Source: Rhodococcus sp. B7740 (GTDB lineage: Bacteria; Actinomycetota; Actinomycetes; Mycobacteriales; Mycobacteriaceae). From it: a stretch of DNA of 64,000 bases. Positions 45,767 to 53,577 of the stretch are shown piece by piece (the first letter of the stretch is position 1; every line of letters begins with the position of its first letter). The position numbers and the translations under genes are program-made. The stretch spans positions 4,526,001-4,590,000 of the forward strand of contig NZ_CP010797.1 of the NCBI RefSeq assembly GCF_000954115.1, in the 5' to 3' direction. Under the pieces are notes generated by a model. It saw only the letters and a program-made list of their open reading frames with translations, was not told the origin of the DNA and ran no database searches.

Positions 45767-46753
45767 GTGGTAGCACTCGTTCTTGTCATCACTCTGGCGA
45801 TGGCGTTCACCTTCACCAACGGCTTTCACGATTCGGCCAATGCCATCGCGACGTCCGTGTCCACGCGTGCACTCACACTGCGTTCGGCTCTGCTCATGGC
45901 CGCGGTGGGAAACCTGCTCGGCTCCTTCTTCGGTGCGAAGGTAGCCTCGACGGTCGGCGAGGGAATCATCGCCCTCGATGTCGGATCCGACGCATTGCTC
46001 GTGGTCGGGTGCGCCCTGGTCGGTGCCATCGCCTGGAATCTGATCACGTGGTGGTTCGGGTTGCCGTCCTCGTCCTCGCACGCATTGGTCGGCGGCATGG
46101 TGGGAGCTGCACTCGCAGGCGGAATGACAGTGCTGTGGGGAGGCGTCGCGACCAAGGTGATCCTGCCGATGATCGTTTCTCCTGCAGTCGGTTTCGCGCT
46201 CGGAAGTGCCGCGATGGTGGCCATTCTGTGGATGTTCCGCCGCTCGTCTCCCAGTGCCACCAGCCGCGGATTCCGGCGAGCTCAGACATGCTCGGCCGCA
46301 GCCATGGCCTTCGGGCACGGTATGCAGGATGCGGCCAAGACGATGGGCATCGTGGTTCTGGCACTGGTGGTGTCGGGTCATCAGGCCGATTACACGATTC
46401 CTCTGTGGTGCTATTTCCTCACCGCGACGGTGCTGGCGGTCGGAACAGCGACCGGAGGAATGCGGATCATGCGCACCCTCGGCCGCAAGATCATCGAACT
46501 CGACCCACCCCAGGGCTTCGCGGCCGAGGCGACCGCATCCGCGGTTCTCTACGTGGCCTCGATCGGACTGGGAGCGCCGGTATCGACGACGCATGTCATT
46601 TCGTCGGCGATCATGGGCGTCGGGGCGACCAAGCGCACGACGGCCGTGCGTTGGGGAACGGCGGGAAACATGCTCGCGGCGTGGGTCACCACGCTGCCCG
46701 CGGCGGCAGCTGTCGCCGCGCTGACCTACGTGGTTGCCGGGGTGGTCCTGTGA
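45767..46753 (+). CDS. Inorganic phosphate transporter, PiT family
   Basis: A 328-residue low-affinity phosphate or metal-phosphate symporter. The two inverted PiT repeats are seen at NGFHDSANAIATSVSTRAL near the N-terminus and GHGMQDAAKTMG in the middle, along with LPSSSSHALVGG and APVSTTHVISSAIMG. About ten membrane helices are predicted. The start is GTG. The stop overlaps the GTG of the next lipoprotein gene. Confidence 0.94.
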   Translation: MVALVLVITLAMAFTFTNGFHDSANAIATSVSTRALTLRSALLMAAVGNLLGSFFGAKVASTVGEGIIALDVGSDALLVVGCALVGAIAWNLITWWFGLPSSSSHALVGGMVGAALAGGMTVLWGGVATKVILPMIVSPAVGFALGSAAMVAILWMFRRSSPSATSRGFRRAQTCSAAAMAFGHGMQDAAKTMGIVVLALVVSGHQADYTIPLWCYFLTATVLAVGTATGGMRIMRTLGRKIIELDPPQGFAAEATASAVLYVASIGLGAPVSTTHVISSAIMGVGATKRTTAVRWGTAGNMLAAWVTTLPAAAAVAALTYVVAGVVL

Positions 46754-47142
46754 AGTCGCGAGCAGGTCGGACAGCGGTGAGTGCTGCACTGTGTGTGGTG
46801 GCGTTGACCGCCGGCTGCAGCTACGAGCTGACGTCCTCCGGCGCAGGGAGCGATGTGTCGCGTGATGTTCAGGAGGCGCGGGACGGATTTCTCGAGACCC
46901 CGGGAATGGCCGCACTGTTCGACGACCTCTACGGGCAGGGCATCGGAACGACCGTCAACGAGGTGTTCGCGCTCGGTATCTACATCCCCGGCTTCTGCGA
47001 GACCCGCGCCCAACAGGGACTCACGGAGGAGGAAGCCGTCGCAGAGGTGACCGATTCTCTGGGAGCAACCTACGAGAAGGGGACCGGCGAACCCTGGGCC
47101 GAGCCGATAGTGCAGGCCGCGGAGGAGCACGTCTGCCGCTGA
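46750..47142 (+). CDS. Small DUF732-like lipoprotein
   Basis: A 130-residue exported lipoprotein with lipobox LTAGC near residue 23. The mature domain has two cysteines (GFCETR and the C-terminal EHVCR), probably a disulfide, and a helical plan like DUF732 proteins of mycobacteria. The GTG start overlaps the PiT stop as GTGA, so it belongs to the phosphate cluster and may serve the transporter from the outside. The function is unknown. Confidence 0.7.
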   Translation: MKSRAGRTAVSAALCVVALTAGCSYELTSSGAGSDVSRDVQEARDGFLETPGMAALFDDLYGQGIGTTVNEVFALGIYIPGFCETRAQQGLTEEEAVAEVTDSLGATYEKGTGEPWAEPIVQAAEEHVCR

Positions 47143-47181
47143 GTCGGGTGCGGTGTCGGTGGGCCGTGCGAGCATGGACTC

Positions 47182-48402
47182 GTGGAGTCCAGCGGCCGAC
47201 CCGTGGCGAGCATCATGCACGCCGATCTGGACTCCTTCTATGCCTCGGTGGAGCAGCGTGACGACCCGCGGTTGCGCGGCAGGCCGGTGATCGTCGGCGG
47301 GGGAGTGGTGCTCGCCGCCAGCTACGAGGCCAAGGCCTTCGGGGTACGCACGGCGATGAGCGGTGGGCAGGCCCGCGCCGTGTGCCCGCAGGCGATCGTC
47401 GTCCCGCCACGCATGGACGCCTATTCGCAGGCGAGCAAGGACGTGTTCGACGTCTTCCACGACACCACCCCGCTGGTGGAGGGCATCTCCATCGACGAGG
47501 CATTTCTCGACGTCGGCGGCTTGCAGAAGATTGCGGGCAGTGCGACCGAGATCGGTCGGCAACTGCGCCGGGACGTCGCCGAGCAGGTCGGGCTGCCCAT
47601 CACCGTCGGGATCGCCACCACCAAGTTTCTGGCCAAGGTGGCCAGTGCCTTCGCCAAGCCCGACGGCCTTCTTCTCGTGCCGCCCGGCGGCGAACTCGAG
47701 TTCCTGCATCCGCTGAACATCGAAAGGCTCTGGGGCGTAGGCAAAGTGACCGCCGAGAAGCTGCACGTCCTCGACATCAGGACCGTCGGGGATATCGCAG
47801 CCTACGGCGAGCGGTCGTTGGCATCGGTGCTCGGCAAGGGAGCGGGCGCCCATCTGTACGCGCTCGCCATGGGCCGGGATCCGCGACGCGTCCAACCCGG
47901 GAAGTCACGCAGTTCCATCGGCGCGCAGCGGGCACTCGGACGCGGCAGGCACGACGCGGCCGAGGTGGAGGCCTCGTTGATCGGGCTCGTCGATCGCGTC
48001 ACGCACCGTATGCGCGCAGCACAGCGTACCGGTCGAACGGTCATGTTGCGCTTGCGGTTTGCCGACTTCACTCGCGCTACCAGATCGCACACGCTCGATC
48101 GCGCCACCGCCGACACCCGAGACATCCTGGACGCCGCGCTCGAACTGCTCCGTGATGCCGCACCGCTGATCGCCGAGAAGGGCATCACCCTCGTCGGTGT
48201 CACCGTCTCGAGTATCGACAAGGGTGGAGCCGAACAGCTCGAGTTGCAGTTCGACGCACCGCAGGTGCGGACGCCGCCGGAGGCATCGGCTCTCGACCGT
48301 GCGCTCGACGGGGTGCACAAGAAGTTCGGATCGACATCGCTCACTCGTGGGGTGCTTCTCGGCCGCGATCCGGGAATCTCGGTTCCGCTGTTGCCCGACT
48401 GA
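47182..48402 (+). CDS. dinB: DNA polymerase IV (Y-family)
   Basis: A 406-residue translesion polymerase. The catalytic carboxylates are in MHADLDSFYASVEQ and SIDEAFLDVG. The palm, thumb helix-hairpin-helix (RLWGVGKVTAEKL) and little-finger domains are complete. The start is GTG. The C-terminus ends in LLPD with no obvious beta-clamp-binding consensus. Two dinB types exist in mycobacteria, and I cannot say which this corresponds to. No LexA box was recognised upstream. Confidence 0.93.
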   Translation: MESSGRPVASIMHADLDSFYASVEQRDDPRLRGRPVIVGGGVVLAASYEAKAFGVRTAMSGGQARAVCPQAIVVPPRMDAYSQASKDVFDVFHDTTPLVEGISIDEAFLDVGGLQKIAGSATEIGRQLRRDVAEQVGLPITVGIATTKFLAKVASAFAKPDGLLLVPPGGELEFLHPLNIERLWGVGKVTAEKLHVLDIRTVGDIAAYGERSLASVLGKGAGAHLYALAMGRDPRRVQPGKSRSSIGAQRALGRGRHDAAEVEASLIGLVDRVTHRMRAAQRTGRTVMLRLRFADFTRATRSHTLDRATADTRDILDAALELLRDAAPLIAEKGITLVGVTVSSIDKGGAEQLELQFDAPQVRTPPEASALDRALDGVHKKFGSTSLTRGVLLGRDPGISVPLLPD

Positions 48403-49800
48403 CTAGAGCCGAGTCGACGGTTGCACCCGAAAGCCCGTGGGCATCATGGTCAGTCGCTCCACGACCTCAAGCCGGTACGACGGGTCGGCGTGCAGATCGA
48501 AACGCTGGAGAATGGTTCCGAGTACCAGGACCGCCTCGTGAATGGCGAATTGCCTTCCGATGCAGGCACGTTCACCGGTACCGAAGGGCTTGTAGACATG
48601 AGCCGGTCTGGCCCTGATGCGGTCGGGTAGAAAGTTGTCCGGGTCGAACTCGCCGGGACGCTCGCCCCACACCGGATCGCGATGCAGGGCCGTCACCAGC
48701 ACGATCGCCCAGTCCCCGGCCGCCATTCGGTAGCCGTCACCGACGGTGGTCTCGGCCCGTGCTCCTCGGCCGAACGCGGGAACCGTCGGCCACAGGCGCA
48801 ACGATTCGTCGAGGACTCGGCGGACGTACCGTAGCTTGGGGACCTGCCCGAACTCGGGCTTGCCCGCACCCCAGACCTCGTCGACCTCGGCGCGAGCCCG
48901 TTCGAAGACCTCCGGATGTGTCGCCAGGTAGTACAGCGCGAACGACAGCGCACCGGAGGTGGTCTCGTGCCCGGCGATCAAGAACGTCAAAATCTGGTAC
49001 CCGATGTTGGCTTCGCTCAACGCATTCGGATTGTCGACGTCGCGTGCCGCGTTCATCATGATCTGCAGCAGATCGTCGAAGTTCTCGGTGGACCGGCGTC
49101 GAGTTCGGACGACGTCTGCGAGGACATCGGCCAAATACTGTTTGTTCTGCGCGTACGCGCGATCCGATCGGGCGAACAAGGGTTTGGCGAACGCGGGAAC
49201 CCTGAGCATCGCCCGCCGCTGGTTGTAGGTCAGTGCGCCGACCATCGCGGAGACGAACGGATGCGGCTCGGTTCGCGCGAACGAGCCGAAGCTGTAACTG
49301 AACCCGGTACGACCGATCGTCTCGAGCGTCAGCTTCGTCATGTCCGAGGACACGTCGGTCGTCGCCCCGGTGCGTGCGCAACCTTCCCAGTGCCGAACCA
49401 GATCGTCGGCGACGTCGACCATGATCTCGTGATAGCCGCGCATGGCACCGGCGGTGAACGCCGGACGCAACAGATCGTGGGCGCGTTGCCAATTCGGTTC
49501 GTGGTTGTAGGCGGTGAACAGACCGTCGGCTCCGATGTCGCGCAGATTCTCGACGCCGGGAGGGAGAAACTTCTCGAACCGCTTCTCGTCGCACAGTTCG
49601 CCCACCACATCGGCACCCGAGGCGAACACGAACCGTCGACCGAGGATGCTCCGCTCGAACATGGTGCCCAGGCGGCCGGCCATGGCGGTCGAGTCCTGAA
49701 CCGGTGTGCGCGGGTTGATTCCGAGAATGTCGCCGAGCACGGGGACTCGGTACGGGGGATGCGGCAGAGGGCCGTTTCGTACCGCGAACTCAGTCGACAT
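48403..49800 (-). CDS. Cytochrome P450, CYP102-like haem domain without reductase
   Basis: A 465-residue P450. The I-helix motif is AGHETTSG, ExxR is ESLRLWP and the haem loop is FGTGERACIG. The sequence (LPHPPYRVPVLGDILG, then ADGLFTAYNHEPNW) resembles the haem domain of the self-sufficient CYP102 fatty-acid hydroxylases, but the protein ends after the haem domain, so it needs separate redox partners. It is probably a fatty-acid or related hydroxylase (inference). ATG at 49800 is chosen over an open upstream extension. Divergent from a TetR gene. Confidence 0.87.
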   Translation of the reverse strand: MSTEFAVRNGPLPHPPYRVPVLGDILGINPRTPVQDSTAMAGRLGTMFERSILGRRFVFASGADVVGELCDEKRFEKFLPPGVENLRDIGADGLFTAYNHEPNWQRAHDLLRPAFTAGAMRGYHEIMVDVADDLVRHWEGCARTGATTDVSSDMTKLTLETIGRTGFSYSFGSFARTEPHPFVSAMVGALTYNQRRAMLRVPAFAKPLFARSDRAYAQNKQYLADVLADVVRTRRRSTENFDDLLQIMMNAARDVDNPNALSEANIGYQILTFLIAGHETTSGALSFALYYLATHPEVFERARAEVDEVWGAGKPEFGQVPKLRYVRRVLDESLRLWPTVPAFGRGARAETTVGDGYRMAAGDWAIVLVTALHRDPVWGERPGEFDPDNFLPDRIRARPAHVYKPFGTGERACIGRQFAIHEAVLVLGTILQRFDLHADPSYRLEVVERLTMMPTGFRVQPSTRL

Positions 49801-49827
49801 CGCCACTCCATCGTTTCGAGACAAGCC

Positions 49828-49878
49828 TGTTGAACCGGTGTCCAATAGTGACCGTACTCACTGTTGAACTCGTGTCAA
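49828..49878. promoter_or_regulatory. Paired repeats in the P450/TetR divergent promoter
   Basis: TGTTGAACCGGTGTCCAA at 49828-49845 and TGTTGAACTCGTGTCAA at 49862-49878 are direct repeats 34 bp apart. Each is itself a loose inverted repeat (TTGAAC...GTCCAA and TTGAAC...GTCAA). They are likely binding sites for the adjacent TetR regulator. On the minus strand TTGACA, a good -35, overlaps the second repeat. Confidence 0.6.
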
Positions 49879-49894
49879 GTAAAGTTCGAGGCCC

Positions 49895-50470
49895 ATGACC
49901 ACACCCCGTAAGCGGATGACGCCGACGCAACGGCGTGCGCAGCTACTCGAGATCGGCTCGGCGCTGTTCGCCGAGCGGCCCTACGAGGACGTGTGGATCG
50001 AGGAGGTCGCCGATCTCGCAGGCGTCTCCCGCGGGTTGATGTACCACTACTTCCCGTCCAAGCGTGAATTCTTCGTCGAGGTCGTGCGCACCGAATCCGA
50101 GCGAAACCTCGACCTCACCGCACCGGACACCTCCCTTCCGGTCCTCGAGCAGATCGCCGCCGGTCTCGACGCGTACATCTCCTACACCGACGAGCACGCG
50201 CACGGCGTCCGCGCCGTCAACCGCGGGTCTCTGCTGGGAGACCGACGGATCGACGACATCCTCAGGCGCGAGTTCGAGATCCAGCAGGAGCGGATCCTGG
50301 CTGCTCTGCCCGAAGGATTTCGCGACGACGAGATTGTCCGCACCGCACTGCGCGGGTGGGTGGCCTTCGTGCGAGCGGTGTGCCTGGACTGGGTGGAGCG
50401 CAGAACTCTGAGCCGAGAACAGGTTCGTGCGGTGTGTCTACGTGCCGTGGCAGGTCTTCTCGAGGTGTGA
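49895..50470 (+). CDS. TetR family transcriptional regulator
   Basis: A 191-residue repressor with a helix-turn-helix at about 37-56 (IEEVADLAGVSRGLMYHYFP) and a helical ligand domain. The P450 gene diverges from it across 94 bp that carry two matched repeats, so it probably controls that P450, perhaps in response to fatty acids (inference). Confidence 0.88.
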   Translation: MTTPRKRMTPTQRRAQLLEIGSALFAERPYEDVWIEEVADLAGVSRGLMYHYFPSKREFFVEVVRTESERNLDLTAPDTSLPVLEQIAAGLDAYISYTDEHAHGVRAVNRGSLLGDRRIDDILRREFEIQQERILAALPEGFRDDEIVRTALRGWVAFVRAVCLDWVERRTLSREQVRAVCLRAVAGLLEV

Positions 50471-50492
50471 GCTGCGGGGTTATCGTCGATGC

Positions 50493-50807
50493 ATGTGCCG
50501 AAACATCACCACCCTGCGAGGGCTGGAACCACACGCAACCGACGAGGAGATCGAAGCGGCCGCGCGTCAGTACGTCCGCAAGATCAGTGGTGTGCAGAAG
50601 ACCTCGGACGCCACCCGTGACGCCTTCGAGGTTGCCGTCGCCGAGGTGACGGCGACGACGCACCGGCTCCTCGACGCGCTCCCGGAGCGGCGTCAGCCAC
50701 CGCCGACGGTGCCGCCACTGAGGCGTCCCGAAGTGCAGGCGCGAATTGCGGCCGCGGGAGTGCAGCCTGCGGAACGACCCGTATCGGCCTCGAAAGCCGG
50801 ATCCTAG
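50493..50807 (+). CDS. DUF2277 family protein
   Basis: A 104-residue protein. It begins MCRNITTLRGLEPHAT, the DUF2277 signature, and continues ARQYVRKISGVQK. The function is unknown. The C-terminal 40 residues are proline-rich. It follows the TetR gene by 22 bp, and its end overlaps the convergent EspR-like gene by 4 bp. Confidence 0.85.
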   Translation: MCRNITTLRGLEPHATDEEIEAAARQYVRKISGVQKTSDATRDAFEVAVAEVTATTHRLLDALPERRQPPPTVPPLRRPEVQARIAAAGVQPAERPVSASKAGS

Positions 50808-51223
50808 ACGGTGCTGTCCGGCGGCACCGCTGGAAGTCCTTCGCTCACGCGCAGCTTCTCGGCCATCGAGCTGAGCAGGTTCTGAGATTCCTCGGACAGG
50901 TCGAATGCCCTGGCGGACAGGCGACGTAGGCCGTATCCCTGCAGCTGGGTGAGCAGTTCGAGGTCGTGATCGACCTTGGCCGCATAGATGTTGTCGAAGA
51001 AGTAGTCGGCCTTGACCTTGAAGAACGCGGCGAGTGCCGCCACGGTGTCGGCGGACGGATTGACGCGCTGCCCCGACCGCAGTTGCGAGATGTACGGCTT
51101 GGAGATCTGGTGCCCGCGCAGGGCGAGTGCGTCGGCGACCTCGGCATTGGTGTGAGGCTTGCGTCCGGGCGGGTGGATCGTGGCGAACAGATGGTTCAGA
51201 CGTGCGGCGAAATCAGCGGACAT
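50804..51223 (-). CDS. EspR-like XRE family regulator
   Basis: A 139-residue DNA-binding protein. MSADFAARLNHLFATIHPPG, then ISKPYISQLRSGQRVNPS and LAAFFKVKADYFFD match EspR of M. tuberculosis, a nucleoid-associated regulator of the ESX-1 locus. The helix-turn-helix is about 36-62 and a C-terminal dimerisation helix follows. ATG at 51223 is chosen from the family N-terminus, although the frame is open further upstream. No ESX genes are in the window, so a broader chromatin-organising role is likelier. Confidence 0.83.
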   Translation of the reverse strand: MSADFAARLNHLFATIHPPGRKPHTNAEVADALALRGHQISKPYISQLRSGQRVNPSADTVAALAAFFKVKADYFFDNIYAAKVDHDLELLTQLQGYGLRRLSARAFDLSEESQNLLSSMAEKLRVSEGLPAVPPDSTV

Positions 51224-51516
51224 CGGGGATGTGTGTGCCTTCCTGATACAGCCGCTGCCCACCCGGGCAGATCGGTCCGCCACGGACCGAACCGGCTCAT
51301 AGTAGCCGCTGTCGTGATCCCGTCGAATCATGGCTGACCTGCAGAAATCCCTCCCAGAATCGGACTGATCGGTTTCATGAGGTGGCTGACGTGCGGGGCC
51401 GAGTCCGCGCGGCCGGGTACCCGGGGAAACGGGATCGAACGAATGCTTTTCCGCAGAATCGGGCGCGTGATCGGAGCCTCGGTGGCAGACTGTCTTGCCA
51501 GGCGGAGGGGGTGGAG

Positions 51517-52188
51517 ATGACCGGTCGTCAACGACGAACGTTCGATTCACGAGACGGTGACGCGGAGGTGGTCGAGCCTCTGCTTCGAGCAGTGCTGTCC
51601 TACGCACCGCGGGACGAATCGCCCATGCCGCACCCGTCCGAGGGAATCATGCTCCGCGCCGAGGACGGATCCGGATTCGTTCGGCTCGAACTCGCCATCG
51701 CAGACGATCTCGGCGCAGGCATCCCGGGTCCGTTCGGATCCAGGTTCTACGAATGTGGATCATTCGAAGTGATTGTCCCGCAACGAGATCCCTGGGACGG
51801 TGCACTGCTGATGATCCACCTGCTCGACACCCGAGCGCCCCACCGCTTCGAGTTCGTCACGTCCATGCCGCCTCGGTGGAGCCTGCGGCTCGAGCACGAC
51901 GGCTCGGTGTCGGTACTCGACGATTCCGGTGATGCGGTGATCTTCATCGGCCGCCCATGGGCTTTCGACTCGGATCTGCATCCGGTTCGCGTGCACTACA
52001 CCATCGAGAACGACCTTCTGGTGCAGAACGTCCTGGCCGACGCGGACGCGGGCTATCCCATTCTGATCGACCCCGATCCCGACGCGATCATCACCGGAGA
52101 CGGCAGGCTCATCACCGAGACCTGGACTCCTCGCCTGGTGGCGGGCGGAATCGTCGAGGATCTGCCGCCGAAGTCTTTGTCGAGCTGA
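51517..52188 (+). CDS. Hypothetical protein
   Basis: A 223-residue protein that I do not recognise. No signal peptide or membrane segment is seen. The composition is rich in Asp/Glu and aromatic residues, and the predicted secondary structure is mostly beta (RFEFVTSMPPRWSLRLEHDG, RVHYTIENDLLVQNV), like a lectin- or concanavalin-type sandwich. ATG at 51517 has a strong GGAGGGGG-type site upstream. It lies alone between the EspR-like gene and the convergent flavohemoglobin-like gene. Confidence 0.6.
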   Translation: MTGRQRRTFDSRDGDAEVVEPLLRAVLSYAPRDESPMPHPSEGIMLRAEDGSGFVRLELAIADDLGAGIPGPFGSRFYECGSFEVIVPQRDPWDGALLMIHLLDTRAPHRFEFVTSMPPRWSLRLEHDGSVSVLDDSGDAVIFIGRPWAFDSDLHPVRVHYTIENDLLVQNVLADADAGYPILIDPDPDAIITGDGRLITETWTPRLVAGGIVEDLPPKSLSS

Positions 52189-52210
52189 AACCCGAGCAGC
52201 GCAACGTGAT

Positions 52211-53374
52211 TCAGAACGGATCGTGCTGAATGTGCTTCATCGGTGTGCCGACCTTGCGGAGGGCGTAGATCGTCGTCCGAACCATCGACGGCGACCCACA
52301 GATCTGAATCTGCCGATCGGCCCACGAGCCGAACTGGGTCACCACCTTGCCCACCGCGCCGTGCAGACGGTGGTGCATTCCCCACGGCAGTTCGCGAGGT
52401 GTGCCCGAGTACCACCACGGATTCTCGAGCTCCTCGGTCACCGGAACGACCGTCAGCCACGGATTGGACAGCGACAGCTGCCACAGCGTGTCCAGATCGT
52501 AGAGATCGCACGGATACGTCCCGCTGACGAACAGATGCACCCGCGGATTGTTGCTGCGCTGCGCCATCTCCATGACCTGCGCGCGCAGCGGAGCCAGGCC
52601 GGTACCTCCCGCGATCATCAGCACGTCCTCGCGGATCGCGCGATCGACGTGCATCCCGCCCAGTGGCGGGCTGATGGACCAGCGATCACCGACCGCGGTC
52701 TCGGTGACCATCGCCGGCGACACCCAGCCGCCGGATACGCGTCGGACGTGGAACTCGATCTCGCCGTACGGATTGCTGGGGATGGCCGGGGACAGATACC
52801 GCCACAGCTTGGGCCGCTGCGGAATCTGCACACTGACGTACTGCCCGGGGAAGTACGGAATTTCGCCCTCGGTCTTGAGCCGCACGACCGCGAGGTCGTC
52901 GAGAAGCCGATGATGTTCGACGACGGTGGCACTCCAGAACGGCGGCAGTTCGTCGTTGTCGGCGGCTTCGGCCATCGCATCGCTCACGACGGTGAGTGCG
53001 TCGTTCCAGGCCGTCTCGACCTCGTCGGTCCACACCTCGTTGCCGGCGAACGTGCGGAACGCGCTGATCAGGGCCGAGCTGCCCGCACGGAAGTGCGCGC
53101 CCGAGATTCCGTGCTTGCGGTGGTCCCGGCCGAGTTGCTCGAGGAACGGTTCGACGCGGTCGGGGTCGTCGAGATGCTCGAAGACGTACCCGAGGGCCAT
53201 GACGAAGTGTTCACGCAACGCATCCATCGACGCGGGGAACAGGGCGCGGAAGTGGGGGTGCTCGGCGAACAGGTGGCCGTAGAAGGACCGAGACAGCCGC
53301 GCCGGTCCGTCCTGGGCGGCCACGACGGACTTGAATCCGGTGCGAACCAGGGAGATCGTGCGTGCGTCGAGCAT
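52211..53374 (-). CDS. Flavohemoglobin-like globin/FAD-NAD reductase
   Basis: A 387-residue protein with an N-terminal globin domain (about 1-140) and a ferredoxin-reductase-type C-terminal half. The proximal histidine region is LGRDHRKHG. The FAD motif is WRYLSPA and the NAD motif is GGTGLAPLR. This plan fits flavohemoglobins, which oxidise NO to nitrate, though the actinobacterial Rv0385-type branch may act on other electron acceptors. GGAGG lies 6-10 bp before the ATG at 53374. It is divergent from clpB, as in mycobacteria. Confidence 0.87.
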   Translation of the reverse strand: MLDARTISLVRTGFKSVVAAQDGPARLSRSFYGHLFAEHPHFRALFPASMDALREHFVMALGYVFEHLDDPDRVEPFLEQLGRDHRKHGISGAHFRAGSSALISAFRTFAGNEVWTDEVETAWNDALTVVSDAMAEAADNDELPPFWSATVVEHHRLLDDLAVVRLKTEGEIPYFPGQYVSVQIPQRPKLWRYLSPAIPSNPYGEIEFHVRRVSGGWVSPAMVTETAVGDRWSISPPLGGMHVDRAIREDVLMIAGGTGLAPLRAQVMEMAQRSNNPRVHLFVSGTYPCDLYDLDTLWQLSLSNPWLTVVPVTEELENPWWYSGTPRELPWGMHHRLHGAVGKVVTQFGSWADRQIQICGSPSMVRTTIYALRKVGTPMKHIQHDPF

Positions 53375-53497
53375 CGATCTACCTCCACCCCACCGATTGC
53401 CCCACCGGTCACTGCCGTCGACCGTCTCCAAAGTAGACCGATCGAGGGTATCGCGCACGGTACGGAATGTGCAGAGTCGCGCACGAAGAAAATCAGG

Positions 53498-53518
53498 GTT
53501 GAGCGGAACAGACTCAAC
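53498..53518 (+). promoter_or_regulatory. HAIR element (HspR operator) before clpB
   Basis: GTTGAGC-N7-ACTCAAC closely matches the HAIR consensus CTTGAGT-N7-ACTCAAG bound by the heat-shock repressor HspR. It sits 59 bp before the clpB start, over the likely promoter, so clpB is probably heat-induced through HspR. Confidence 0.8.
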
Positions 53519-53577
53519 TTGTCTATGGTTGTACCCAGCGACAGTCACGAAACCCGATCCGAGAAAGAAGGTGACCG

